DNA from: Pseudomonadota bacterium
GTDB lineage: Bacteria; Pseudomonadota; Alphaproteobacteria; Sphingomonadales; Sphingomonadaceae
Assembly (NCBI GenBank): GCA_023445495.1
Contig: JAEXLC010000332.1
Coordinates: 1-16,213, forward strand
DNA: 16,213 bases
Direction: 5' to 3'
Part shown: piece after piece, positions 1 through 8,624 of the stretch
Layout: each line of letters begins with the position of its first letter
Position numbering within the stretch: the stretch's first letter is position 1
The notes under the pieces: generated by a model
Seen by the model: the letters and a program-made list of their open reading frames with translations, nothing else
Told to the model about the DNA's origin: nothing
The model's database searches: none
Translations under genes and position numbers: made by a program

Positions 1-129
1 CCGCCGACGGGCCCCGGCATTATCGAACTGGGCAATTATCCACCCCAACAGCGCCGCAGGATAACTTGCGCTTCCCGGGCTCGTGGTTACTATTTCCTTT
101 GTTCGGGTAATCATGAGCTGGGGGGTAGC

Positions 130-1926
130 ATGATATTTCGTACGCATCTGGCGACATTGTCTCTGGTGGCGGCGTTCGCGCCGCTGCCTGTTCTGGCGCA
201 GGGCGCCGACGCCGTGTCGGGTTTCCGGAACGGGCTGAAGGGGCGGATCGTCGAGCAGCGCGCCCAGGGCGTGGATCCGCAGCGCGATTCGGCCAACAAG
301 ATCGATGCCGGCTATTATCGGCTGCGCTTCGAGCAGACCGCCATCGCCGACGCCGCGATCTGCCCGCGCGCGGCGTTCAAGTCCGGCGAGGAATTCGCGA
401 AATGGCGGAGCGACGAGGGCGGGCTCTACCAGCAGATCTTCGACAAGAAGGGCGTCTGGAGCCTCACCGCGCGGGTGGGCCTGCGCGCGCGGGGGAGCGA
501 GCGGACGTCGCGCGAGCTGCGCCTGATCGCGGTCGAGAATCCCGAGGAGAAGAACTGCAAGCTGAAGATCGCCGGAAGCCAGGCCGGCGATGACGATGTG
601 CTCGACGCGGCATCGCTGCTGGTCCCGTTCGACCCGACCAACACGATCTACGAGGACCGGCTCACGGTCGCGTTCAAGTCGGTCTACAAGCTGGAGCCCA
701 ACAGTCAGCGGCTCGACCAGCTGTGGGCGGGGATCAACCTGTTCGCCACCACGATCTCGGCGGGGCTCGGCCCCATCGTCGGCGCGGCGACCCCGCTGGG
801 GAAGACCGAGACCGCGAAGCTGCTGACGACCGATGTCGAGACGGAAGCACCCGCCAGCTTCGAGGCCGATCCCGGCCAGGGCACCCGGGCGAACCGGGTG
901 TTCGTCTATCTGGGGTTCCCGCCGCTGGCCAGGACGCTCCCCGCGACGCTCACGGGCGGCATGACGATCTCGCTCAACTATCAGGCGTCGCTGTTCCGCA
1001 AGGGGCAATATTATTCGACGACCTTCACCCAGACCAATCCGATCCGCGCCAATGAAGTGCTCAATGCGACGCCGATCCCGGCCGAAGCAGCGGGGGGCAC
1101 CTTGCGCACGGTACGCCAGGCGCTGGCGACCGGCGTGTTCGACGGCCTGAACAACGCCACCTCGACCGCGGGCTTCGACGGTGCCTGCTCGACCGCGCGG
1201 CCGGCGCTGAAGGCGCTCGACCTGTCCGAAGTCGATATCGACGCGTTCCTCTGGGCGGTCGCGGCCAAATCGAGCCATGAAGCAGTGCGCGATCATCCCG
1301 GCAAGCTGACCTGCTTCGGTACCGAGGGGCGCGCCAACCTGGCCAAGCTGGGGATCGTCGTCGTCGATGAGGCGCTGCCGCTGCCGCCCACGACGCAGGC
1401 GACGCTTACGGCGATGCACGCCGCGATGACCAGCTTCGGCGGGATCATCCAGGCGCCCCCGGGGACGCCGCTCAATCCCGACCTGACGGTGCGCTTCGCC
1501 GACAAGATCCGGATCGTCCTGGCCGACGATGCGGCGCAGGCGCTGATGCCGCAGTCCGAGATCAGCTTCGAGCGCCCGCGCGACGAAGCGCTGACCCTGC
1601 TCAACCAGAATTTCTCCAATATCGGCTGCTTCGCACCGCGCCAGGGCAGCGATGCGCTGATGCTGCCGCTGCGGCCGAACTTCTTCCCGCTCCCGGCCAA
1701 TGGCCGGGCGGCGGCGGCGCTGGTGCTGTCGCGCGAAGCCACGCCGCGACCCTTCATCTTCTCGTTCGGCTTCGATCCGGTGCTGCAGGGCGGGAATGCG
1801 AAGATCGCGACGATCCTGATCGGACGGCGCGGGGCGGGGACCGACGATGTGGTCAAGGAACTGACCGTCAACCGGCGCCCGAAGAGCTGCACCGAGGCGT
1901 GGATGAACGACGCGTTCAATCCCTGA
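130..1926 (+). CDS. Secreted protein of unknown function (598 aa)
   Basis: I do not recognise the family. The first 23 or so residues look like a Sec signal peptide (a basic start, a hydrophobic stretch LATLSLVAAFAPLPVLA, then QG), so the protein is probably periplasmic or outer-membrane associated. Six cysteines are scattered through the mature part (for example C79 and C143, and one in the C-terminal KSCTEAW), which would permit disulfides. A hydrophobic stretch at about 199-221 is the only other membrane-like segment. No catalytic motif is evident. The start at 130 is chosen for the signal peptide and the purine-rich GGGGGT upstream; the frame is open to the window edge, so a non-ATG start further upstream is not formally excluded. 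The gene is convergent with the TonB-dependent receptor and shares its terminator. Being a real gene is very likely; its role is unknown. Confidence 0.85.
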   Translation: MIFRTHLATLSLVAAFAPLPVLAQGADAVSGFRNGLKGRIVEQRAQGVDPQRDSANKIDAGYYRLRFEQTAIADAAICPRAAFKSGEEFAKWRSDEGGLYQQIFDKKGVWSLTARVGLRARGSERTSRELRLIAVENPEEKNCKLKIAGSQAGDDDVLDAASLLVPFDPTNTIYEDRLTVAFKSVYKLEPNSQRLDQLWAGINLFATTISAGLGPIVGAATPLGKTETAKLLTTDVETEAPASFEADPGQGTRANRVFVYLGFPPLARTLPATLTGGMTISLNYQASLFRKGQYYSTTFTQTNPIRANEVLNATPIPAEAAGGTLRTVRQALATGVFDGLNNATSTAGFDGACSTARPALKALDLSEVDIDAFLWAVAAKSSHEAVRDHPGKLTCFGTEGRANLAKLGIVVVDEALPLPPTTQATLTAMHAAMTSFGGIIQAPPGTPLNPDLTVRFADKIRIVLADDAAQALMPQSEISFERPRDEALTLLNQNFSNIGCFAPRQGSDALMLPLRPNFFPLPANGRAAAALVLSREATPRPFIFSFGFDPVLQGGNAKIATILIGRRGAGTDDVVKELTVNRRPKSCTEAWMNDAFNP

Positions 1927-1954
1927 AGCCCGGCGCGCCGGCGCTGGAAACGCG

Positions 1955-1982
1955 AAAGGCCGGGGTGCGAACCCCGGCCTTT
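1955..1982. terminator. Bidirectional rho-independent terminator
   Basis: A perfect 12-bp stem (AAAGGCCGGGGT / ACCCCGGCCTTT) closes a GCGA loop, which fits the stable GNRA tetraloop type. A-rich and T-rich ends on the two sides give a short U tract in either direction. It sits between the stop of the secreted protein (1926) and the stop of the receptor gene (2004, minus strand), so it can end both convergent transcripts. Confidence 0.88.
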
Positions 1983-2003
1983 CTGTTTGCCTCGATCGGG
2001 CGA

Positions 2004-4373
2004 TCAGAAGGCGGTGCTGAGCGTGCCGAACACCTGGCGCGGGGCCGAGGAGTGGAACACGACGATGCTGCCCGCGGCATCGTCCGGCGCGAAGACGCTG
2101 CTGTCGAAGTTCGACGCGTAGCGCTTGTCGGTCAGGTTGGTGACGTTCAGCGAGAGCTTGAGGCTCTTGAGCCCGGCGAGATCGCCGAAATCATAGCCCA
2201 TGCCGAGATCGACCGTGGTGTAGCCGCCGAAGCTCTGGTCGTTGGTGTAGGTGTAGTAGCGACGGCCGGTATACTTGCCCTGCACCGAGGCGGAGAAGCC
2301 GCCGGTGTGGAGCGTCAGCACGCTGGCGAGCATCTCCTTGGGCGTGTCCACCTGCTGCTTGCCGGCGGTCATCTTCACCACGCAGGTGGTGGTGCACCAG
2401 TTGAGATTCTCGTCATAGGTCGACTTGTTGTACGAAGCCGAATTGTACCAGCTCAGCCACGGCGTCGCCTTCCACAGCACGCCGAGCTCGACACCCTTGC
2501 TGGTGACGCCGCCGGCATTGTGGAAGCTGTTGCCGCAGCCCGGGTTCTGCTGCTGGTTGGTCGGGCAGGGGTTGTACTGCAGCAGGCGGTTCTCGAACTT
2601 GACGTAATAGCCGCTGAGCGCGACCTGGAGCGGGCCGCCGACATAGCGATAGCCGCCCTCGACGCTCTTCGAGGTTTCGGGCTTGAGATACTGGCCCTGC
2701 TGGTTCCACACGGTCTGCGAGACCGACTGCGGCCCGAGCTTGAAGCCGCCCTGGTACATGGCCATGTTTTCGGCATAGCTGGCGAACAGCTCATGCCCCG
2801 GCGCGACGTTCCAGTGGACGCCGACCTCGGGGAGGAAATTGTCCTTGGCGACCAGCGAGCCGGTGGCGAACTGGCTCGATGCCGGCGGGGCCGAGGCGGC
2901 GATGCCGCGGATCGCATAGGCGTTCGAGCGCGAATAGGTGCTCTTGAAGCCGAAATCGACGGTCAGCGCGTCGTCGAACAGGCGCACCGTGTCCTGCACG
3001 AAGAACTGGTGGGTGCGCCAGCGGGTCTCCTGGACCCACTGGGCGGTGTTGGGCACGCCGCCGAGATATTTGGCGAGGCTGAACACGCCGGTGACGTTGG
3101 TCCAGATATAGCGCGCGGCGCTGCTGGTGTTCTGCTCGACCCACAGGCCGGCCTGAAGCTCGTTGAAGCCGAGCTTCCAGGTCAGGCTGCCGACCACGCC
3201 GGTGCGGTCGATCGTGTAGCGGGTGTCGCGGATCTGGACGGGCAGGTCGTCCGCGGTGGACGTGGTGCCCTGGTTCGACAGGCCGGCGATCCAGTTGTTG
3301 CCGGCGCCCTTGTCATTGTGGTGATAGACCTGGGTGCGGACGCTGAGATTGCCGGTCAGGTCGAAATCGCCGGCCAGGTAGAACAAATTGTCGGCGCGCA
3401 GGATCTGGCCGTTGGTGAAGGTGACGTCGGCATTCTTCTGCGGCGCGGGCGCCGCGGCGCACTTGATCGGGGTGGTCGTCACGGTGCAGGCGGCGACGCC
3501 GAGATAGCGCTGCCAGTCGGGCGCGTAGCCGGCCCAGTCCCAGCCGAGGCGGTTCAGCATGTCCTTCGACAGATAGGGATCGTCGGCCTGGTTGGTGCGC
3601 GAGACGTCGGCGAAGGCAGTGATCTTGATGCCCTCGGCCTGGTACTGGAGCTTGGCGTTGAGCTGCTTGCCGTTCGACCAGTTATAGGCGCCCTGGTTCA
3701 CGAACAGGTCCTGCTCGACATATTGCGCCGAGACATAGGCCGAGAAGCCGCCATGCTCGCCGGTGTCGAAGCGGACAAAGCCGCGGCGGCTCTTCTCGCT
3801 GCCGGCGGTGATGCTGGCGGCGATGCCGATTTCCTTCTTCGGATCGCTGCTGAAATAGGTCAGCGCGCCGCCCAGATTGCTGGTCGAGGGGATGGCGAGG
3901 CCGGCGATGCCGGTGGCGAGATCGGCGCGGCCGAGATTCTCCGAGATCAGCGCGCGGCTGATCGTGAGGCCGTTGTAATTGTTATAGGCGCCGTCGCCGA
4001 GCGGCATGCCGTCGAGCGTGTAGCCGAGATGCGTGGTGTTGAAGCCGCGAACCTGCAGGGTGAGCGACTGCTCATTGGTGCCGAGCGCGTCGATCGACTG
4101 GGCGCTGACGCCCGGCAGGAAGTTGAGCGCCTTCTGCACGCTGGTGCCCGGCGGCAGCGTATCGAGGTTCGAGGGGAGCAGGGTGGAGACCGAGCGGGTC
4201 TGGCCGCTGCCGATCACGACGATCGTGGCGTCGCTGCCGCTGTCTTCGTCGGCGACGGCGCTGTCGGCGGTCTGGGCGTGCGCGGCGGGCGCGAGCGACA
4301 CCAGCGCGGCCGAGGCCATCAGAAAGGCATAAGCGGGGGCGTGGCGCAGCCGGCGGCGCGAAAATTCGGTCAT
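2004..4373 (-). CDS. TonB-dependent outer-membrane receptor (789 aa)
   Basis: This is an outer-membrane beta-barrel that imports a ligand using energy transmitted by TonB-ExbB-ExbD. Residues 1-33 form a signal peptide ending AAHA. A TonB-box-like segment (ATIVVIGSG, about 49-57) follows. The plug domain then spans about 60-170, with hallmark pieces such as LQVRGFNTTHLGYTLDGMPL and the TSNLGGAL element. The remainder is the barrel, with alternating aromatic strands and a C-terminal phenylalanine (LSTAF) as expected for BAM recognition. Length is normal for the family. Several close cysteine pairs in the barrel half (NPCPTNQQQNPGC, WCTTTC) probably form loop disulfides. The start at 4373 is chosen for the signal peptide and a GGGAAAG ribosome site; the open frame continues far upstream only as antisense of the hydrolase gene. 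The substrate cannot be read from the sequence. The divergent hydrolase may act on the imported compound (inference). Confidence 0.95.
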   Translation of the reverse strand: MTEFSRRRLRHAPAYAFLMASAALVSLAPAAHAQTADSAVADEDSGSDATIVVIGSGQTRSVSTLLPSNLDTLPPGTSVQKALNFLPGVSAQSIDALGTNEQSLTLQVRGFNTTHLGYTLDGMPLGDGAYNNYNGLTISRALISENLGRADLATGIAGLAIPSTSNLGGALTYFSSDPKKEIGIAASITAGSEKSRRGFVRFDTGEHGGFSAYVSAQYVEQDLFVNQGAYNWSNGKQLNAKLQYQAEGIKITAFADVSRTNQADDPYLSKDMLNRLGWDWAGYAPDWQRYLGVAACTVTTTPIKCAAAPAPQKNADVTFTNGQILRADNLFYLAGDFDLTGNLSVRTQVYHHNDKGAGNNWIAGLSNQGTTSTADDLPVQIRDTRYTIDRTGVVGSLTWKLGFNELQAGLWVEQNTSSAARYIWTNVTGVFSLAKYLGGVPNTAQWVQETRWRTHQFFVQDTVRLFDDALTVDFGFKSTYSRSNAYAIRGIAASAPPASSQFATGSLVAKDNFLPEVGVHWNVAPGHELFASYAENMAMYQGGFKLGPQSVSQTVWNQQGQYLKPETSKSVEGGYRYVGGPLQVALSGYYVKFENRLLQYNPCPTNQQQNPGCGNSFHNAGGVTSKGVELGVLWKATPWLSWYNSASYNKSTYDENLNWCTTTCVVKMTAGKQQVDTPKEMLASVLTLHTGGFSASVQGKYTGRRYYTYTNDQSFGGYTTVDLGMGYDFGDLAGLKSLKLSLNVTNLTDKRYASNFDSSVFAPDDAAGSIVVFHSSAPRQVFGTLSTAF

Positions 4374-4496
4374 GTGATCTTTCCCATCCCGGCGACCGGC
4401 CGGCCGCCCTCGACCCGGGCGGCTAGGCAGGGTTCGGGACGATAGCGTTACGGGAGCGAGACAGTTTGATGACGCAGGGGCGGTTGGCCATGTTGC

Positions 4497-4512
4497 GTTG
4501 CCAAATGGCAAC
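4497..4512. promoter_or_regulatory. Putative operator between divergent receptor and hydrolase genes
   Basis: GTTGCCAAATGGCAAC is a perfect 7+2+7 inverted repeat. It is flanked by TGTTGC at 4491-4496, and GCAACA overlaps its right arm at 4508-4513, so the half-site sequence GTTGC occurs twice on the left. It lies 123 bp from the receptor start and 116 bp from the hydrolase start, nearly the centre of the 255-bp divergent gap. A dimeric regulator site controlling both genes is the natural reading. The regulator is not in this window, and I could not place convincing -35/-10 boxes around it. Confidence 0.45.
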
Positions 4513-4628
4513 AATCCGTGCGGCGCATGACGAGGGCTCGTTTCTTCACAAATGCCGGCAAGCGTCGGTTTTTGTTGCTGCAGCACCGTGAACATGCAGG
4601 ATGCCGCCCGAAAGAGGGGAGAGCGTTG

Positions 4629-5768
4629 ATGCGTCGAGTGATGCGTTTCGGACTGGCGGGGCTGCTGGCACTGGGAGCCGTTGCGCCGGCTTCGGCCAGG
4701 GGGCCGGACATGGATGCGGCGGTGAAGGCGGCGATGGCCGAAACCGGCGCCAAGGGCGTCGCGGTCGCGCTGATCGACAAGGGCAAGGTCGTCTCGGTGA
4801 AGACGTACGGCGACCGCAACGCCAAGGGCGATCCGCTGACGCCGGACACGATTATGTACGGCGCGTCGCTGACCAAGGCGGTGTTCGGCTATCTGGTCAC
4901 CCAACTGGCGCAGGAGAAGAAGCTCGACCTCGACGCGCCGATCGCGGCGATGCTGGCCAAGCCGATCCCGGATTATGGCAATCTCGATGCCTATGGCCAT
5001 TGGGGTGATCTGGCCGGTGACGAGCGCTGGCGGAAGATCACGCCGCGCCATGTGCTCAACCACGCCACCGGCTTCGCCAATTTCGCTGTGCTCGAGCCCG
5101 ACGGCAAGCTGCGCTTCCATTTCGATCCGGGCAGCAATTACGGTTATTCGGGCGAGGGCATTTCGCTGCTCCAGTTCGGGGTGGAGAAGGGGCTGGGGCT
5201 GAGCGTGGAAGCCGAGCTGCAGCGCCGCTTCTTCCAGCCGCTGGGGATGACCCGGACCAGCCTGATCTGGCAGGACAGCTTCGGCACCAACCTGGCGGAC
5301 GGCTGGGACGAGAACGGCGAGACCGAGCCGCATGACGACCGCAGCCGGGTGCGCGCGGCGGGATCGATGGACACGACGATCCACGACCTGGCGATCCTGA
5401 CCGCGGCGATGGTGCGCGGGCAGGGGCTGTCGCCGAAATGGCGCGCCGAATATGCGCGCGGCACCCAGAAGATCCCGAGCCGGACGCAGTTCCCGACGCT
5501 GAACAATCCGGCCAAGCCGGGCGAAGGCACCGACGCGAAGGCGGCGCTGGGCGTGATCGCCTTTACCGGGCCGCAGGGCGCGGGCTGGCTGAAGGGCGGG
5601 CATAACGAAGTGACCGCGAACACGCTGGTATGCCTGGAGAAGGGCCAGCGCTGCGTGCTGATCCTGGGCAATGACGTGCGGATCGAGAAGGCGTTCCCGA
5701 AGCTGGTCAAGGCGGCGCTGGGCGATACCGGCGTGCCCTATGCCTGGGAATATGGCTTCAAGGACTGA
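4629..5768 (+). CDS. Exported serine hydrolase, class C beta-lactamase/esterase family (379 aa)
   Basis: The protein has the penicillin-binding-protein/class C beta-lactamase fold, and such proteins hydrolyse amide or ester bonds through an acyl-serine. Residues 1-23 are a signal peptide (ending APASA), so it acts in the periplasm or outside. The nucleophile motif is S80-L-T-K83 within YGASLTKAVFGYLV. The second motif is Y173-S-G in NYGYSGEG, where true AmpC enzymes have Y-A-N. The third is KGGHNE at 322-327, which replaces KTG. These variants favour an esterase or D-aminopeptidase-like enzyme over a real beta-lactamase. HVLNHATGF (141-149) is the usual family block. The start at 4629 is preferred over 4518 because it begins a clean signal peptide and has AGAGGGGAG about 7 bases upstream. 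It is divergent from the receptor gene, so a shared regulon and a role in processing the receptor's ligand are plausible but unproven. Confidence 0.9.
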   Translation: MRRVMRFGLAGLLALGAVAPASARGPDMDAAVKAAMAETGAKGVAVALIDKGKVVSVKTYGDRNAKGDPLTPDTIMYGASLTKAVFGYLVTQLAQEKKLDLDAPIAAMLAKPIPDYGNLDAYGHWGDLAGDERWRKITPRHVLNHATGFANFAVLEPDGKLRFHFDPGSNYGYSGEGISLLQFGVEKGLGLSVEAELQRRFFQPLGMTRTSLIWQDSFGTNLADGWDENGETEPHDDRSRVRAAGSMDTTIHDLAILTAAMVRGQGLSPKWRAEYARGTQKIPSRTQFPTLNNPAKPGEGTDAKAALGVIAFTGPQGAGWLKGGHNEVTANTLVCLEKGQRCVLILGNDVRIEKAFPKLVKAALGDTGVPYAWEYGFKD

Positions 5769-5822
5769 GGCCGGAGGGTTGCGGCAGCCGGTGGCGCGCC
5801 GGCGGCCGCCTTCGCGCGACCC

Positions 5823-8060
5823 TCAGGGTTTGCCTGGCGCCGAGGACAGGTCGAATTCGGTGAGTGTCTTGCCGTAATAGTCGCGCACGACCAGCCGCAC
5901 GGGCTTCACGTCGAACGGCATCCGGTAGACATAGGTGAGCAGGCCGGTCTCGCCCTTGTCGAGCCACACCGTCATCACGCTGCGGTCGGTGCCGTCACGG
6001 CCATAGGCGTTGCCATTATCCTTGTAGGCCAGGCCGTCCGAGCCGATTACGGTCCATGTGTTCTCGTTGTTCCAGATGCCGCGGCGGCCGCCTTTGTCGT
6101 TGCGCATCGTCATCGTCACTTCGAGGCCGCCGGCGCGCTGGCGGCGGATGCTGTCGATCTTCGTGAAGAAATAGCCGGTGTTGCGGAAGCCGTCGGTGCC
6201 TGCGGTCGCGGCCGGGGCGGACGCGGGTGCAGGAGTTGGTGCCGGAGCCGGGGCGGGTGCCGGGGTTTCCGTCGGCGTCGATGTGGCGGTCTTCCCCGTT
6301 ATGGCAGCCGGCGCCTTTCTGCGCGGCTGCACGGGGATCGAGACGCTGGTCTCCGGTTGCGCCTTGAGCAGCAGCCCCTGCTTGGGCTGGGCCAGTTCCC
6401 GGATCGTGATCGAGCTGACCATCTCCTGCTGCGCGCGCGGCAGATCGAAGGACGGGGTAGCGACGACTTCCTTCAACGCCGCGATCGGAAAATTCTGGCT
6501 GTAGAAGACGTGCTTCGCGACCGTCCTGGTCGTGGCGCCGGTGCCGCTGTGGAGCGTGAACTCGAACACCGAGAGCGGTGACAGCTCCGCCAGAGTCTTG
6601 TTCTTCGCGGTCACGCTCACCGTCATGCTGGTGGGCGTCTTGTAGTGCAGCTCGCTGATCCGCACCGTCCAGCGGCCGAGGTTGAAGAACCCGCTATCGT
6701 TGAACCGGATCGGATCGCCGCTGGTGTCCGGCGCCGGTGCGGGCGGCGGGGTCGGCGTCGGCGTGGGTGAAGGCGCAGGCGCAGGCGCCGGGGCCGGGGC
6801 CGGCGCCGGGATCATCGTCGCCGGTGGCGGAGGCAGGGTGACGAACGCGCTCGCCTGGCCGCCGCCGAGCACCGGGCCCGTCGTCTTGTCGATCGCGGTG
6901 ACCTTGACCGATTTGAGCTGGGCCAGGGCGGCGGGGGTCACGCGGAACGACGCATAGACGACCACTTCCTCGCCCATCTTTACCGGCGGCGGGAGAGAGA
7001 CCGGGCCGGACACGGTCGCGAGGCTCATCGGGTCTCTTGCGCGGGCACCGGACGCGGAGAGGACGTCATAGTCGAGACTGGCGGGATCGACCGTGCCCTG
7101 GCCATACAGGGCAAGCTGAAACGCGCCGGAAGCCGTCTGCGGCAAGGGCGAGCTGTTCTTCGCGGCGATGGCGATAACGACATTGGGGGACTTCCCGTCA
7201 TCCACCTCGCGATAGAAGACGCCGGTCTTGCGCAGCAGCCATTTGCCGAGCGCCTGGGGTTGCGCATCGGCGAGGCGGAATCCGCCGAGCGTGGCTTCGG
7301 GCGGCGGCGGCGGGGGCGGCGTTGGCGTCGGCGTGGGGTCGCCGGCGGGCGGGGGCGTGGAGGTGCCGGTGCCGCGATGCGCATAGATATGGATCTGGCG
7401 GTCGTCATTATTGGCCGGGAAGCTGAACACGGTCGCGACCCTGGTGCCGCCGACGTCCTCACTCAGCACCAGCGGCACCCCGCCGAGGCTTGCGGTGATC
7501 TTGTAGGGTACGCGCCTGAGGCCGGTGACGACATGATAGTCGCTGATGTTCCGCAAGGGCCGGGTGATCGTCTCCCCGCCACCTTGCGGCACCAAGGTGA
7601 GCGTGACCTTGTTCAGGTCGAAATCGGCGGTCCAGCCGCGATCGACCAGGACATTGCCGCCGACGCCATAGGGATTGTCCGGCGTCTCCTGCCGGAACTG
7701 CAGCCGGAAATCGCGGACGGCCCCGGTGGCGCTGGAGAAACTGGCATAGCTGTCCGGCGTCAGCTCGAGATACCAGCCCTGATAGGTCGCATAGGCGTGG
7801 CCCGAATATTCGCCGGGCGGAAGCGTGTCGAACCGGATGGCGTAATAGCCATTGGCATCGGTGGTGCCGTTCGCCTGCTTGCTGACGCCGACCTGCTGGT
7901 AGCGCACGGACACGTCGGCGCCGGCAAGCGGCTTGCCCTGGTCGTCGAGGACGCGGCCCTTCATGACCCAGGCCTCCGGCGTCTGCGTCTGGGCGGCGGC
8001 TTCGCCGGTGATCGCCACCAGGCAAGCCGAAGCGATCAGGATGGACCTTGCGTAATACAT
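5823..8060 (-). CDS. Exported modular protein: carboxypeptidase-regulatory-like domain plus three linked modules (745 aa)
   Basis: Residues 1-23 are a signal peptide (ending GEAAA). Residues 32-122 resemble the carboxypeptidase regulatory-like / CnaB-type beta-sandwich (MKGRVLDDQGKPLAGADVSV... TDANGYYAIRFDTLPPGEY). An uncharacterised region follows to about 230. Three similar modules then begin near 258, 449 and 623, separated by low-complexity linkers rich in Pro, Ala and Thr (about 232-256, 411-446 and 597-619). Each module opens with a GxW/F-type strand, then a polar strand ending in KN or RN (GKWLLRKTG.. AAKN; GRWTVRISE.. TAKN; GYFFTKIDS.. MRND), suggesting internal duplication of an Ig-like unit. 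No enzyme motif is seen. A cell-envelope or surface scaffold role is inferred. The start at 8060 is chosen for the signal peptide; in-frame ATGs at 8096 and 8135 would add a basic Pro-containing leader. It lies 111 bp downstream of the cytochrome gene on the same strand. Confidence 0.82.
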   Translation of the reverse strand: MYYARSILIASACLVAITGEAAAQTQTPEAWVMKGRVLDDQGKPLAGADVSVRYQQVGVSKQANGTTDANGYYAIRFDTLPPGEYSGHAYATYQGWYLELTPDSYASFSSATGAVRDFRLQFRQETPDNPYGVGGNVLVDRGWTADFDLNKVTLTLVPQGGGETITRPLRNISDYHVVTGLRRVPYKITASLGGVPLVLSEDVGGTRVATVFSFPANNDDRQIHIYAHRGTGTSTPPPAGDPTPTPTPPPPPPPEATLGGFRLADAQPQALGKWLLRKTGVFYREVDDGKSPNVVIAIAAKNSSPLPQTASGAFQLALYGQGTVDPASLDYDVLSASGARARDPMSLATVSGPVSLPPPVKMGEEVVVYASFRVTPAALAQLKSVKVTAIDKTTGPVLGGGQASAFVTLPPPPATMIPAPAPAPAPAPAPSPTPTPTPPPAPAPDTSGDPIRFNDSGFFNLGRWTVRISELHYKTPTSMTVSVTAKNKTLAELSPLSVFEFTLHSGTGATTRTVAKHVFYSQNFPIAALKEVVATPSFDLPRAQQEMVSSITIRELAQPKQGLLLKAQPETSVSIPVQPRRKAPAAITGKTATSTPTETPAPAPAPAPTPAPASAPAATAGTDGFRNTGYFFTKIDSIRRQRAGGLEVTMTMRNDKGGRRGIWNNENTWTVIGSDGLAYKDNGNAYGRDGTDRSVMTVWLDKGETGLLTYVYRMPFDVKPVRLVVRDYYGKTLTEFDLSSAPGKP
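6723..6830 (-). repeat. Low-complexity Pro/Ala/Thr linker coding repeat
   Basis: Codons 411-446 of the modular protein are almost entirely Pro with Ala, Thr or Ser (PAPAPAPA then SPTPTPTPPP). On the plus strand this reads as tandem GGCGCAGGCGC-type hexamer repeats. Two shorter linkers of the same kind lie at 7293-7367 and 6204-6272. These tracts are prone to length change by slippage and would keep the flanking modules apart as extended rods. Confidence 0.75.
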
Positions 8061-8171
8061 AGTTGCTCTCGCCACGGGATTTTGGGCGGAAGCCATGCGG
8101 CGGCGCGCGCGGGGCGCACAGGGATAAGCGACCAAAGCGGAGCGTCGCGATGCCGGGGCGGATCGGCGGCG

Positions 8172-8624
8172 CTAGCGCTGCGGGCCCGACCGGCTCTGCA
8201 GATAGGCGATGATGTCGGCGCGATCGAGCGGATCGGACACGCCGGAGAACATCATCGTCGTGCCGGGCACGCGCCGGGCGGGATCGGCGATCCAGGCGTC
8301 GAGCGTGGCCGCGTCCCAGGTACCGCCGGCGTCGCGCAGCGCGGCCGAATAGCCGAAGCGCTGGCTGTTCCGCCCCATTGGCTGGCCGTAGACGCCGTAG
8401 AGATTGGGGCCGCCGAGATCGGGGGCGCCGGGGTTGATCCGGTGGCACGCCGCGCACCGGCCGAACTTGCGCGCGCCGATCTCGGGATCCGCGACCCCGA
8501 GCAGCGCCTGGAGCGAGGGGTTGGGGCCGGCCTTTTGCAGCCGCGCGTCATGCTGCTGGTCGCCCGAGCATCCGGCGAGCAGGGCGGCGGCGATCAGGGC
8601 ACAGGCAGGGACACGCGCGAACAT
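8172..8624 (-). CDS. Class I cytochrome c, lipoprotein (150 aa)
   Basis: This is a small c-type cytochrome, an electron carrier on the periplasmic side. The N-terminus is a lipoprotein signal (lipobox LLAGC, lipidated Cys19), so it should be membrane-anchored rather than freely soluble. The haem attachment motif is C57-A-A-C-H61. The downstream NLYGVYG and GYSAAL blocks and PGTTM124 match the mitochondrial/cytochrome c2 pattern, with M124 the likely sixth ligand (M125 adjacent). TWDAATLDAWIADP and DRADIIAYLQS are standard C-terminal helices. No good ribosome site precedes the ATG at 8624; a short inverted repeat (GCAGCT at 8630-8635 with AGCTGC at 8639-8644) occupies that position. It lies 56 bp after the aldo/keto reductase, so it may be co-transcribed. 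Its redox partner is unknown. Confidence 0.92.
   Translation of the reverse strand: MFARVPACALIAAALLAGCSGDQQHDARLQKAGPNPSLQALLGVADPEIGARKFGRCAACHRINPGAPDLGGPNLYGVYGQPMGRNSQRFGYSAALRDAGGTWDAATLDAWIADPARRVPGTTMMFSGVSDPLDRADIIAYLQSRSGPQR

Noticed and set aside
64..93. Promoter for the secreted protein (TTGCGC, 16 bases, TACTAT)
   Set aside because: Both hexamers are weak matches and the upstream context is cut by the window edge, so I do not call it.
1899..4445. 848-codon plus-strand open frame
   Set aside because: It is antisense to the TonB-dependent receptor; the translation is a low-complexity Ala/Gly/Arg/Val mixture without any domain, as expected from the complementary strand of GC-rich coding DNA.
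4576..4585. Short palindrome TGCTGCAGCA before the hydrolase gene
   Set aside because: A 10-bp palindrome of this composition is expected by chance in GC-rich DNA, and nothing else marks it as a site.
4374..5603. Upstream extension of the receptor frame by 410 codons
   Set aside because: It is antisense to the serine hydrolase, and a signal peptide with a ribosome site marks the real start at 4373.
4629..5768. Antibiotic-resistance beta-lactamase call for the serine hydrolase
   Set aside because: The second and third active-site motifs (YSG, KGGH) are not those of AmpC enzymes, so only the fold family is claimed.
5769..5822. Possible terminator between the convergent hydrolase and modular-protein genes
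   Set aside because: The gap is GC-rich with short inverted pieces (CTGAGG/CCTCAG, GGCGCGCC), but there is no consistent stem with a T tract.
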